The position numbers and the translations under genes were made by a program. The notes beneath the pieces are model-generated. The model was not told the DNA's origin and ran no database searches. It was given only the letters and a program-made list of their open reading frames with translations. Shown one piece after another: positions 9,890-21,266 of a stretch of DNA of 64,000 bases. Every line of letters begins with the position of its first letter. Positions within the stretch are counted from its first letter, which is position 1. Source of the stretch: Gremmenia infestans (Eukaryota; Ascomycota; Leotiomycetes; Helotiales; Hamatocanthoscyphaceae); the NCBI GenBank assembly GCA_032629725.1, contig JAFEVB010000037.1:496001-560000 (forward strand), given 5' to 3'.

Positions 9890-12800
9890 ATGGCTACTCC
9901 AAGGCCATCTACATCCCAGAGCTATGCCTCAACTTCCTACCAGAATGGATATACTACTTCAACCTCTCAGGCCTATGGCACTCGTCCAAGTACCGCTCGT
10001 CCTGGTACTGCTCGACCAAGTACAGGCCGACGTTCGCGCGCAGGCTCAACAATTGGTGGCGGAGAATCTCAGCAGATCATCTGTGCCATCAATGAGGGCA
10101 GAGGAATCACACCAACCGTTGGCCTCGCATTTGTCAATATCTCTACTGGGGAAGCAGTTCTCAGTCAGATCTGTGACAACCAATTCTACGCGAAGACTCT
10201 GAACAAGCTCCAGGTCTTCGAGCCTACTGAAATTCTCATCGTTTCCACCGCTGGCCCTCCAAACCTGAAATCAACGATGTATAAGATTGTCGAAGAAAAC
10301 ATTATCGGAGCAAAAATGGTCCTAGTGGATCGTCGGTATTGGTCAGAGACATCAGGACTTGAATTCATTTCGCAGCTGGCATTCGCAGAGGACGTGGAAG
10401 CAATCAAGGTTGCCATTAGCGGTAGCTATTTTGCAACCTGTTGCTTTGCTGCGGTAGGTAGAAGCCAGCTCTCTATAAGAGTCGCAGAAGTTGGCATGGC
10501 TGATACTCATGGCAGACTCTAAAGTATATCGAACTTAAGATGTCTCTGACCTTTGCATTCCGTTCTCTTCGCATCAAATTCCAACCCTCAGAAGGCTCTA
10601 TGATGATTGACCTCTCCACTATCCAGTCGCTGGAATTGATCCAGAATATCCACAATCCAAAATCGAAGGAGTCCTTGTTCGGACTAATGAATCAAACTCT
10701 TACGCCGATGGGTTCCCGGCAGCTTAGGAGCAACATTCTCCAACCGCTGACTCAACCAGAAGTCCTTGTTCACCGTTGGGACGCTGTTGAAGAGCTCACA
10801 TCTAAAGATGATATGTTTTACCAAACAAGACTAGGCTAGTAGCCTTGCGTGAGCCTATTTTCTCTTGCTGACTATCTCCGCACAGATCTGAAGGCCTTTC
10901 ATGATATTGAGAAGCTCTTGACCAGCGTGAGAATTCTAAAACCCCTTGCTTGAAGCTTACTTGACGTGACTAGCTGATCATCATCCCGACGCAACCCGAC
11001 ATACGACATTCGGAACAAGCCATCAATAATGTACTCATGCTCAAAACCTTTGTCGAGTCTGCTCTAAAGTTGTATGAAACACTCGCCGGTGCGCGATCAG
11101 AGCTTATTCTTGAGATACGAGGCCATATGTGTCCCGAGAACATTAATCCCACGATCCAGCTTATCGCAGAAGTCATCAATGATGATGTGACATACCAGAA
11201 GGCTCCTCTGGACTTACGAAATCAGAGGACTTACGCTGTCAAGGTAATAAAGCTGGACAGCCATTTTCAGTCCTTTCCCCACAAACACTGACAACGCCAT
11301 AGACTGGGGTAAGTGGCCTTCTCGATGTCGCGCGGGCTACTTTCAGAGAAGCCACTCAAGATGTGCACCAACATGTCACGGAAATCAATGGTAAGCAGGG
11401 CGCATTTGAAGCAGATTGAAATACTAATATAGAGACAAGAAACCTATGAAATGCAAGTAGACACAAGATATGACAACGCACGGCGATACTACCTACGAGT
11501 TTCCGAATCAGACTTCAATGGACAAGCACTTCCAGATATCCTAATTAACCGATATCGCAAAAAGGGCTTCATCGAATGCCAGACACTGGACCTTATGAAG
11601 CTGAATCAGAAGATTGAAGACTCGCACCAAGAGGTTGTCTTGATGAGTGACAAAACTGTTCAGGAGTTACTCGACAATATTCGCGGGGAAATTGCGAACC
11701 TGTTCAAAGTCTGCGAGAGCATTGCAATGCTAGACATGATTGCTGCGTTTGCGCACCTAGCCACAACAAGTGACTACTGCAAGCCAGAGATCAGCGACTG
11801 CATCGTTATCCAAAGTGGCCGTCATCCAATTAGAGAGAAAGTTGGTCACACATCTTAGGATCGATAAATAGTTTACTGATTTTGTTCGTGGCGTAGGTCC
11901 ACAAAGATAACAAATTCATTTCCAACGACGTTTATGCAACACAACAGACTCGATTCCAGATCATCACCGGCTGTAATATGAGTGGGAAAAGCACATACAT
12001 TCGATCTACCGCGCTGATGTGCGTAATGGCGCAAGTTGGAAGCTTTGTCCCCGCTCAATATGCTTGCTTTCCTATGATTCGCCAACTCTTTGCACGGGTC
12101 TCTATGGATGATAGCATTGAAACTAATGTCTCTACATTTGCTTCCGAGATGAGAGAGACTGCCTATATTCTTAGGTACTGCAATCTTTCCTTTTTTGCAG
12201 CGTCGGTCTCGTTTTGACAATTATTTGCAGAAACATTGATAAGCATAGTCTAGCTATCATTGATGAGCTTGGCCGAGGGACCAGCACTCGAGATGGCCTC
12301 GCAATTGCATTGAGCATCGCAGAAGCATTGGTTGATAGCAAGGCTTTGGTATGGTTTGCCACGCATTTTCGCGAGATTGGTGAGTGCGCAGCCCTGATTG
12401 ATCATCAGGGTCTAACTCTCTGCAGCACAAATCATGAAAGAGCGTCCCGGCGTCATCAATTCCCACCTAGCTATCGATATGAGCGAAGAAAATACAATGA
12501 CAATGCTATACAAGGTCAAGAGCGACTTCGTGAAAGAGGAACACTACGGTCTTGCCCTGGCCCGAGTCATCGATCTCCCCGCACAGGTCCTCGAAGTCGC
12601 AGAAACTGTCTCCAGAGCCCTTGAAGCACAAACCGAAGCAAAGAAACAGTCATCCAAATCGTGTGCCATTGCGAAGAGGAGGAAAGTTGTCTTGAGTCTG
12701 AGGGAGGTGCTGCAGCAGGCGGCAGATAGTCCTATGGAGGGGAAGGTCCTGTTGAATTGGTTGAGGAAGTTGCAGGAGGAGTTTGTGCGACGAATGGAGC

Positions 12801-12898
12801 AGATTGAGAATGATGTTGTAAGCAGTGATGCGGAGGATGCGGAGTCAGAGGAAGAACAGGCGGAAAGTATGGTTACCCCTGATAATGATATTGCTTGA
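9890..12898 (+). CDS. msh4: MSH4, meiotic MutS homologue
   Basis: MSH4 pairs with MSH5 to stabilise recombination intermediates and promote crossovers in meiosis; it does not repair mismatches. I assemble nine exons: 9890-10453, 10516-10834, 10886-10926, 10974-11243, 11303-11390, 11440-11840, 11897-12174, 12231-12379 and 12426-12898, giving 860 residues. The N-terminal 60 residues are Ser/Thr/Tyr-rich and disordered. Connector and lever regions follow (DNQFYAKTLNKLQVFEPTEIL). The ATPase has Walker A GCNMSGKST at about 586-594, Walker B LAIIDE with the acidic pair at about 665-666, and GRGTSTRDG. There is no N-terminal mismatch-recognition domain, as expected for MSH4. Intron 2 (10835-10885) only works as a GC-AG intron. 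The C-terminal tail is acidic. No frame breaks. Confidence 0.93.
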
Positions 12899-13980
12899 GG
12901 TCGATCGATAAAACTTAGAGCGATGGCTGAGCCACTGAGGTCTGGTAGGTAAAGGTCCTAAATGTTGCGTTACAATAAAATTCGCACAGGGTAGCTTCAA
13001 GCATTTGTAATCTTAGCTGATGACCATCCTTCAATGTATACTGGCTCAATATACCCAGAAACTATTTATAAATTAAAGGTACTGGCCTCACGTGAACCAA
13101 GGAGAAGTAACTTGCATTAGCAATTGTATACCGGTAAACTAAACGCACAGCACAGGCGTGCACTGCTAGTGCTAGAAACTACTTTATGTGAAGGTTCTAT
13201 AATTCACTTCTGCAATCCCTAGGCACTCGGGCTTCTTTGCTACTATAGAAAGTCGAGGTTTTCCATATTTAAAAGTGTTCTCCATGTTTTCGCCATGGTA
13301 GACCTGCATCTTCGCAAGTCTCGAGGACACTCTGAAATTTATCTTCGTGTACTGATACTATCTCTAGGCTAAGAAGAGACTTAATCTGTAGCTCGAATTG
13401 GGGACCTGAAATTTCCGAGGGAATTTGATTAATAAACGGGTCTTAAAAAGGTCGTCATGCTCACTCACTGCTGTAGATTTTGAGTAAGTGACTAGATGAA
13501 CGTTGGGTCTGCACCCCACTAACTGCAATTAGATCCTAGTAACGCTCTGAAAAGCTATTAGCTTACCACAAACCACAGGAACCACGACTAACAGCTATAT
13601 GTTATTGGAGTACCTGGGTTCACCGGACCTAGTTTAGAGCTAGCGCCCCCCTTTCTGGGTTAGCCGAGACCACGGAACCGTGGTTCTGACGTCCAGTAGG
13701 TCAGTCCTTTTCACAATGACTTATAACCGCGCTACTTTCCAATTATAGAGGTAGGTGTCCTGGCACTACTTTGGTCTCTCGCACTTTTTTTTACATCACT
13801 AGATTCAGTCCAGATCATCATAAGTCTTACTATATATTTCCACGCCGAGACCTTTTCTTTCTTCCCATAACATCCAACTCACAGAATTTTCAAGAACTCC
13901 ACAGGTTTTAAACAACTCTGCAATCACTGCAATCACTACAACTACGACAACATACCTCACGTCCTCAACAACCTGACACC
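12899..13980. other. Intergenic, about 1.1 kb, no gene seen
   Basis: No supported coding frame. A small inverted repeat ACCACGGAACCGTGGT lies at 13669-13684, and an 8-bp E-box palindrome TCACGTGA at about 13089-13096. I looked for tRNA-like cloverleaf and T-arm sequences and did not find any that hold up. Confidence 0.4.
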
Positions 13981-14691
13981 ATGGAATCACCAACTACACC
14001 CATAATATATACTCCTATGATAGATGGATACAGGCGCGAGTACTTCGAACTCATTGAATGCCACCACGCCATCATCCAGTCAATCCGATGGAGGTTCAGA
14101 GATCTTAGCAACGCGAATATCACCCTGCACCAACATATTCTCATCCAAGACGAATTCGCGCGAAGAGGAATAAACTTCATCGACGACTGGGAAGATATGT
14201 TCGACGATAGGGTGGCTTGTTTCAGGTACATGCACACACTGCCTGGGAAGTTCCTGATATTGGACAACAACTTGCGAGCTCTGGAAGATATGATGGATTT
14301 GTTGGATATAGCTCTTGAGATTGCCCAGCCATCCGAGTCCAAGATAGGTGAACAAGCGGAGGCGACAGACGACAACCAGGGAGGCTTGGAATTTTCACCG
14401 GGCGCTGAAGTCTTGAATGATACAGATGCTGGTGCAGATGCTGATGATGAGTGGGAGTCGGAATCTTGTGGAAGTTGCCGTTCAGATATAATGACATTCG
14501 AATCGGATGCCGAGAGTGAAGAGGAAGGGTTTCACTTTGGGTTGCACTGTCGCTCTTCAGACCTGTTATCGTCCGACTCGGATACAGATAGTGAAGAGGG
14601 AGATTATCTCCAGAGCCAGGACGCTGACAGTGAAGTAGTGCAATCATTGTTATTGGGAGAGGCAGGTGGTCTCCCCAGTTGGATATATTAG
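13981..14691 (+). CDS. Hypothetical acidic protein (236 aa), possibly truncated by an in-frame stop
   Basis: An ATG in good context (CACCATGGAATC) opens a frame that ends at TAG 14689-14691. The first 115 residues look globular and helical (IECHHAIIQSIRWRFRDL, FIDDWEDMFDDRVACFRYMH, LRALEDMMDLLDIALEIA). The second half is strongly acidic and serine-rich, with three SD/SE-type clusters such as FESDAESEEEG and SSDSDTDSEEGD. No family is recognised. The frame continues open after the stop for another 96 codons of plausible coding sequence, so the true protein may be longer, through a stop-spanning intron, readthrough or a recent nonsense mutation. Confidence 0.5.
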   Translation: MESPTTPIIYTPMIDGYRREYFELIECHHAIIQSIRWRFRDLSNANITLHQHILIQDEFARRGINFIDDWEDMFDDRVACFRYMHTLPGKFLILDNNLRALEDMMDLLDIALEIAQPSESKIGEQAEATDDNQGGLEFSPGAEVLNDTDAGADADDEWESESCGSCRSDIMTFESDAESEEEGFHFGLHCRSSDLLSSDSDTDSEEGDYLQSQDADSEVVQSLLLGEAGGLPSWIY

Positions 14692-14979
14692 AGATTGGAC
14701 CACGTTATGGAATTGTTGTATATTCACCACAGTCCCTTGTGGGAAGCAGTTTTGGGTCTCAAATATGTGGGAGGGGAGGAGGATAGGGGAACGTTGTATT
14801 TTGAGGTGAAGAATTATCTGAGGAAGAGGATGATGGAGGATATGGCGAAGTATGATCAGGAAAGGGAGAAGAAGTTCTTTAGTACTAGCAACAGGGAAAA
14901 GAGACTACTAGGCAGTGAGAAATCAGTGGAAAGGAAGGGAAATGAGGTTAGTGGAAGAGAATGGGAGGGGGAGGCTTGA
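14692..14979 (+). other. In-frame coding-like extension beyond the TAG of the preceding gene
   Basis: Directly after the TAG at 14689-14691 the same frame stays open to 14979 and encodes a charged helical stretch (LLYIHHSPLWEAVLGLKYVGG, YFEVKNYLRKRMMEDMAKY, then Lys/Glu-rich). Composition is more protein-like than the flanking sequence. A 57-bp GT..AG interval at 14635-14691 (GTAGTG to TTAG) would remove the stop without changing frame, but it lacks a good branch site. Confidence 0.3.
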
Positions 14980-16728
14980 AATGGCGAGAAGGAGAGATAA
15001 TGGACCTGTTTTGTTTTAGCTATCTGGTATCTTTAATTTCTAATAAGTCAGAATTGGTACATTTCTACTTGATCCCCATAATCAAAATAAATGTCAACCC
15101 GCTCTATTGCTAGTCAGTACGTATTACACCCTTCCCATCCGCAGTAAATCAGTGAAACCTTCCCTATCAAACTTTCTTGCAAGCAGTCCAACCCGCCTTT
15201 CACACACGCAGAGACTTCCTCAAAGACATTCGGGACTTTCTGCTTAAGGGAAACCTATTAGGGTTGTAAGTCTATTACTAGCTTTGACATGAGTTCAAAC
15301 TTCCAGCTCACGGGACCATTCATACCAGTACAACTGTCGCCGTTCTTTATACACACCATCCACGATGTAAGCCCATGTAGAGAAATTAGTAACCTTTATG
15401 ACCTACGGGACACTGGTTCGAAGGGCATTTACTCGAATACCATTACGTTACATTAAAATCCATGAACCTTACGCTAGACACGAGAAGTTGCTTACATATT
15501 TCCTTCCATTCTTTGCTCTTCCCGCTTGCTTCTTTTTCCCAAAAATGATTCTACTTTAGAATGCGTGGAAGGACTAACCTGCAGTAATTAAGTGACAAAA
15601 CCAATGAATACCACTTCCGTGAACTATTCCAGCATTGTCTTTCCTTGAAAACTATCCGTATGTCGTGCTAGAGACACAAGAAGCTCCCATTCGTCCTCCT
15701 CGTATCCCGAAAGCATATACTTGTCAGAAGTGCTCAGCTACAACGCTACCTCACTCCCGCATTCCCTCCCTCACTAATTAACCGTGCCTAGTGCCCTGTT
15801 CACACCCCCCTCCTAGCGAGCGCTCATACCCCACCTAATCCTTGCCATTCATCCACTCCCATCCTCTTCAACTCCCTAATTCAACCCTAGTTGTAATTCT
15901 ATCTATGCACAGCATCTTTATGATAAGAACTTGAATCTCGGATAGGAACGCAGTACGCACGTATAAAGCAGCGGGTGATTGTAGAGTGAGGAAAGAAGGT
16001 AGGAAAAGGTACACGTGTAAATCAAAATGTAAACATAAAATCAACTCAGTCCCGCGGTCCGAAAATCCACGACGCCTACTTATTACCATCCCCTCCCTCT
16101 CCTCTCCTTCCTTATTATCCTAATTCTAACTTAACATAACATCGCATCAAACCACATCACAACACACAACCAGCTTTCACCTCACACAAGTACATTACTC
16201 ACTCTGAAAATATATATAGACACCCCTGCATTCATTATCATCTATAGAGCCCCCCTTCCATCCACAACCACATCCACATCCACTTCCCTACCCCACTTCA
16301 CTTCACTTCACATCAATAATTGTTTCCAAGTTCCAGCTCTCCCCCTCCCCTAATCCTTCTCAAATACAACTATAAACGCCACCTAACGCCATCCACCCTC
16401 TATCCACCAAATCACCATCGCATCGCATCGCATCGCATCGCATCGCATGATTTCGCACCAGCCATAAGAAAACCCTCCCCAAACCAGACCAGACCAGAAT
16501 CAATCGCTGAATTCATTCTGCCATGCATTCGAACGTTCATCCATTCGTGTGTATAAAAAAAAAGCGAAAGCTAAAGCCAAAAGCCAAGTCGAAAAGAGTC
16601 TATTTGTTTCCGAATAAAAACGAACAAGTTTGCCTTTCAGCGTCCATCAATCCAGACCTCATCCCTCTACTTGATCTCGCAAGCAGCACATCCAATATAT
16701 AAGTAAAGGCACATAGGCAAGCCAATAA
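14980..16728. other. Intergenic, about 1.7 kb, pyrimidine- and CA-rich in its right half
   Basis: No supported gene. From about 16090 onwards the plus strand is rich in CT and CA runs, and it contains a CATCG tandem repeat. The right end is the 3' flank of the minus-strand cyclin gene. Confidence 0.4.
16416..16448. repeat. Short tandem repeat (CATCG)6
   Basis: Six perfect copies of the pentamer CATCG followed by CAT, in the 3' flank of the cyclin gene. Length is not a multiple of three and it lies outside coding sequence. Confidence 0.9.
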
Positions 16729-18189
16729 TTAATCATTCACGGGGCATGAGGGAACAGTATCACGCTGTGCAATAACTTCGCGCGCATAAAATTCTACAAG
16801 CATGGTGCCGTAGGCTTCTAGTTCTTCGACGGGGACGGAGAGGCGAAAGTCGTTGAGGAGGAGGAATTGCAGTTCGAGGTGGTTTAGTTCGGGGAGGGGG
16901 AGACCGCCGACCTGTTTTTGCTTGTGTCAATTCCAATTCCAGATGATAGGCAGAATGAGAAGGGTGAAGGGAGTTACCTTTGCATATCTCGAATTGGTAT
17001 AAAACACATCCGAAAAGAACTTGCTCGCGCACGTGACGCCCGCAATAACCAATCTATGGATATTAAAGCTATCAACGACGAAGAAGTGTGAGAGCGGGAA
17101 GGAAGGCTTGACGGGGCTGATTTCCGTATGTGTATACGGCCTTTGATCTTCTCCATCTCCACTTCCGCTTGATGAGGAGTCTGCGAGGTCAGAGCCGTCT
17201 GCTGAGTAGCCTGTCGAGGGGCGCGAGTTGTCCAAATCCATCGATTCCCGCCGTAATGCTTGCATGGGAGCGGCGTTGACGCGCTCTGTCATACGGTCAA
17301 AGTAGACCAGGAGGGATAGGAATACCTCGTAGGTTGTGGGACAATATTTATGTATTCGAGATAGGTAACTGAGGATGGTGATGCTGGGAACGTTTTTTCC
17401 ATGGAAGGCTAGGACGCTGGATGAAAGGCCGCTTAGGTTTGAGGAGATTTCGCCCGAGGGTATAGGTCGGTTCAAGGTCTCGTGTTGTTGGTCGTTTGTG
17501 GTTGTGATTTTGGTGAGAAGCCCCGCTACCATTTCAATGATATCTGTAATTGGCATCCCGCTTATCTCGTATTTCAGTGCCGGGTCGTCTGTTGCTCTCC
17601 TCCGTCCAGATTTTCCTCCCAATAAGAAATCCTCAGTGGCAAAACTCTGTATGTGTGCAAGATCCCGTACTTTTATAGTATTCCCCGCATAACCCTTCGC
17701 ATCATCTAATGAACTCGGTCCTGCAAATTCTACCTCGGGCTTTGCCAGGGTAATAGGTGGTTTGTTATTCGCCGCTGCATCTTCCGGATATGGGGACTGT
17801 CTAGTCGATGTAGAAGATACAGGAAAGTTCTCCTGACTAGTAAATCTATTTCGCGTGAAAGACCCTGGGTTCGAACTCGAGCTTAACGGTGGCGATGGTG
17901 GCGGTTCCGTCTTTATCGTCTCCGTCTCTGCCTCGACCACATTACTACTTGCTTCCTGCTCTACTGCTCTCGAAGGGGTACTCGGCGGAGGGGTGCCCGC
18001 TGCTATCGGGACTGGTCGGGGACTACTGGGGCGACGCTCGACTCTCGATTGTGAGGTTTGGCGGTATGGTGATGAAGCAGGAGATCGCTCATGGCCAGAC
18101 CCAGCTCGCATCTTCCGACTGCGATGGTAATGGGATCGCGACGAGTCGGAACCGAAATCGCTGCCGAAATCAGTTATCACGGCGGCCAT
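16729..18189 (-). CDS. PHO80-like cyclin (Pcl family)
   Basis: A regulatory subunit expected to bind a PHO85-type cyclin-dependent kinase, which acts in phosphate, glycogen and cell-cycle signalling. Exon 1 is 16978-18189 and exon 2 is 16729-16911, with a 66-bp intron, giving 464 residues. The start ATG at 18189 (MAAVITDFGSDFGSD) is chosen over an upstream ATG at 18237 because it begins the compositionally coherent tail. The first 210 residues are Ser/Pro-rich and disordered. The cyclin box follows: ITDIIEMVAGLLTKI, FHGKNVPSITILSYLSRIHKYCP, FLSLLVYFDRM, then SFNIHRLVIAGVTCASKFFSDVFYTN split by a charged insert, and ELNHLELQFLLLNDFRL in exon 2. The spacing is that of the PHO80 class. Confidence 0.88.
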
Positions 18190-19686
18190 TCTCAGGCTAC
18201 AGTGCGCGTGGAGGAGAAGATATGCTGTAGGTTGCAATCATCAGCATGTGTTTTGTGGATTTCTGCTTGAAGGCTAGTTGGTAGTGGGACATTGATGCAA
18301 CGAAATGACGAGGCGATCTGTCGAAACGTAGGAAGGAGGATCTGGGTTGTTGTTGTGTTTCGAGCGGGAACGAAGCTTGAGGTGGGAGGTTTATCAGGAC
18401 CGCCCAGGCAGGATAGCGATTTTGATTGTAAAGGCTTCGCACAACGCGCAATACAGCCTCGACGGCCTTGAGTATTTATTTTGAAGATAGCCAAAAAGGG
18501 AAGCACAACTGTTGAGCCAAAACGGCCCATTTCCTTGCCAGATAAATCACGGTGGTAGAGGTTGAGATATTGGGAGTGGTGTTCATTACTCGTACTTGCT
18601 TTGCACGGGCGACCCCCCACGAAAACTTGTCCGCACAGCGTTTACAATAAAGACGAGGGGATGGCTTACCTGCAGCATTCCTAAGATTATGGCAGACGTA
18701 AAATGTGGTTTCTGGACAGCGTCCTATGCACACGCGTACGCAAGATTCGCGTTGGTGGTCGATATCGCGACGTTATCTGGTGGTTGATGTTTTTCGGAGG
18801 TTGTAGCCGGAATCAGACGAGAGTCAGGTTCGCCAAAGGGTCCAGCGAAAGACAACTAGATAATAATGGCGCAAGTGCAAGTGCAAGGCAAGGCAAGGCA
18901 AGGCAAGTACGGTGCTGTACAGTACTGTAGTATGACGACCGCTGTGGACCCGCACAGCTTTAGGGGGGCGAATAGGAGGGGAGGCAATGCACAGAAGAAT
19001 CAACGATCTTCAGAAGAGCAGAGCAGAGGAAGAGGGGATGGGAGGGGAAGAGGCGAATCTGTCAAACACCGAATGCAAGAAGGCGAGAGACGAATATGCA
19101 AATTCAGTACTGTATAAAGTTGCTTTCGAGGACTAGAACAGAAACTATAAATTATTTCTACAAATACCAGAACCAGCGCCAATATAACACCCTTGCGCGG
19201 ATATTTTGCATCTGCATCTGGACCGCCGTTGGTGGGGGTTCTGCTTAAGCTATCCGCGAGTAGGAACGAGATAGGCTGACACGTTGAGGCGGCGGATTCG
19301 GACGGACCCAGCTTCCTAGCCAGAACCAGAGCATCGGCCTTCCTTCCTTCCAAGCCAAGGTACAAGTACTTGTAGTTCTTGTATCACCATATACTTTCTG
19401 CAGTCATCCGCTCCAAGAAGTCATTATACAGTACGTTGTAATGGTAGTACCAAGTCATGGCTATTTTCCTAGAGATCACGACGGAGCCCGAACACGATAT
19501 CTCGCTCTCTCCCTAGGTAGATTTTCTTTTGTCCTCACCGCTGCTACACGCCATATATTCAAAAAGGGTGGAAACTTTCTTGACCGCTATATCACAAGTC
19601 ACAGCCCTGTCGTGGCTGCAATAAGGTTCGGCGCGCCCAACACCATCCCATTTAATGCTCATGCTCATATCTAATCATACATTCGC
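18190..19686. other. Intergenic, about 1.5 kb, promoter side of the cyclin gene
   Basis: No convincing coding frame. The left end should be the cyclin promoter and leader; the right end is the 3' flank of pre3. A short CAAGG tandem repeat is at 18884-18907. Confidence 0.4.
18884..18907. repeat. Short tandem repeat (CAAGG)n
   Basis: Four perfect CAAGG copies and a partial fifth, in non-coding sequence upstream of the cyclin gene. Confidence 0.85.
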
Positions 19687-20645
19687 CTATTGGTGACGCA
19701 CAGCGTAATCCGTATCTGGCAGATACAAATGCCTATTTGCCCCCTTCTTAGTCAAAACCACCATACGAATCACTCCTCCCGAGCTGCCATCCCACTTGAT
19801 CGCCTCTCGTAATGCGCCCTTGACGAAGTTGACAGCCGCTTCTTCATCCATTCCCTCCCTCCAGTTGGAGTCGCAGTATCCGTAGATGTATGTTGAGCCT
19901 GATCCGCCGATGGCGTATGATTGCTTGTGTAATGATCCTCCTAGGGGTATCGAGTAGACCTGTCCTCCGTGTCGCTCATCCCAACCTGCAATGATCAAAC
20001 CAGCACTGTCCTTCATCAGCATTGCTACTAAGATATACCCATTCTAGAATCCATACCTCAATCTATCCTTGTTCTCGTAGCACAACTCCTGAAACATCGC
20101 CGCCGCTGTCTGGGTCGTTGGTGGTCGGTTGTTGGCTGTGGCATACATTCCCAGTTGGTAATGAACAATATCTGCAACCGCCTGTGTGTCTGCCGCAGAG
20201 CCGGATCGACAGCACCAGATGGTGTCGTGGACTTGAGTGAGCTTGTCGGTGACACGGTTAGCAATGTATGCTCCGGTGGTGGTTCTAGAGTCGGCGCCTA
20301 TGCGCTACCATCAGCATCTCTTCCTACATGTTATGCAGCTTCGTAGAGACAAACCCAAAATAACACCGTCCTTGAAGTTGATTGCCATGCTGGGTTCCTG
20401 TCAATTCGGTCGAAGATATTGTTGTCCGGGCGAAGCTTACATTGAGGTTCCTAAGCTGCGAAAATGTCAGTAAACTCAGAATAGGAGCATCAGGAATATC
20501 TTACTTGACTTCGCCCTTCTTGAGGCGGTCCATATCAACATGGATACCATCTGCCAGAGCTCCTGTTAGCTGCCGTCTTGAGGGAATGAAGCTGTTTGGA
20601 GAGCAATATACCTTCATTCAACATTCCTGAAGTTCCGAACTCCAT
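19687..20645 (-). CDS. pre3: Proteasome 20S subunit beta1 (PRE3/PSMB6)
   Basis: The beta1 subunit carries the caspase-like (post-acidic) activity of the 20S proteasome. Six exons (20612-20645, 20505-20550, 20441-20455, 20355-20389, 20057-20297, 19687-20005) give 229 residues. The propeptide ends at Gly29, so the catalytic N-terminal threonine after autocleavage is Thr30 in NLGTSIMAINFKDG. Other family marks are GADSRTTTGAYIANRV, RSGSAADTQAVAD, ELCYENKDRLSAGLIIAGWD, and the C-terminal AIKWDGSSGGVIRMVVLT. Exon 3 is only 15 nt and carries the Leu-Gly-Thr-Ser core, so it must be spliced in for an active enzyme. The intron count is high for so short a gene. Assignment is secure. Confidence 0.94.
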
Positions 20646-21266
20646 CGTGACTACTTGGGTATCTCAAAGACGTAAAAGAGGAATGTAGAAAAAGGCAGTT
20701 GGGAATCTGGCTGACGTGCGGTTGCTTGGGGTTGATTGAGCTTAAGTTGAAGCTCAATACAGGCAGCTTTGACGCGCAGCAACAACCGCGAGGCTGGATG
20801 GCTGACTAACCACATCACGTGATGTCCATATTCCTAATTGGCGACTACTTGGGGTATGTGACGAATGTATATGACATAATAGCACGGCTAGTCAGTTAAA
20901 CAAGAAATAATGGCCTTATGCGATTCATATGTATATATGCAAAAAGGGGGTATCCATGGTGCTGCTTCCTCCAAATCACAAAACTGCTGATCCAAAGGAC
21001 CAAGAGACCCCTGATGAGCCCCTCACTTCAAACTTCCATTTGACCATGATATCTATCCATACAACGCAATAAACTCCTCTAGTGGAGTAGCTTTTCAAAC
21101 TCATCCCCCAAACCCTTCCGTCAACGCCATGCTATCAATCCCAAAGCACCCTCCCCAACTAATATACAACCTTCTATACAATAACTATGTCCAATAATCA
21201 ACCTCCTCTAGTCAACCTGTTCTCAGTCAGTACTCAAATCACGATTAAAACCCAATCTGGCAGCAC
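20646..21266. other. Promoter of pre3 and 3' flank of erv2
   Basis: About 620 bp without a gene. The pre3 promoter lies at its left end; the right end is the 3' flank of the minus-strand erv2. A 12-bp palindrome with an E-box is annotated separately. Confidence 0.45.
20813..20824. promoter_or_regulatory. Perfect 12-bp palindrome with E-box core upstream of pre3
   Basis: CATCACGTGATG reads the same on both strands and lies 168 bp upstream of the pre3 start. The core CACGTG is the site recognised by basic helix-loop-helix factors such as the Cbf1 class. Position and perfect symmetry support a binding site; the factor is inference. Confidence 0.4.

Noticed and set aside
11391..11439. Possible frameshift in MSH4 near exon 5/6
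   Set aside because: The obvious TAG acceptor breaks frame, but the AAG acceptor at 11439 gives a clean join (EIN-E-TYEMQVD), so no defect is needed.
13669..13684. Inverted repeat ACCACGGAACCGTGGT
   Set aside because: A 7-bp stem with a 2-base centre in 1 kb of non-coding DNA is plausible by chance, and it is not next to a gene end, so I do not call it a terminator or binding site.
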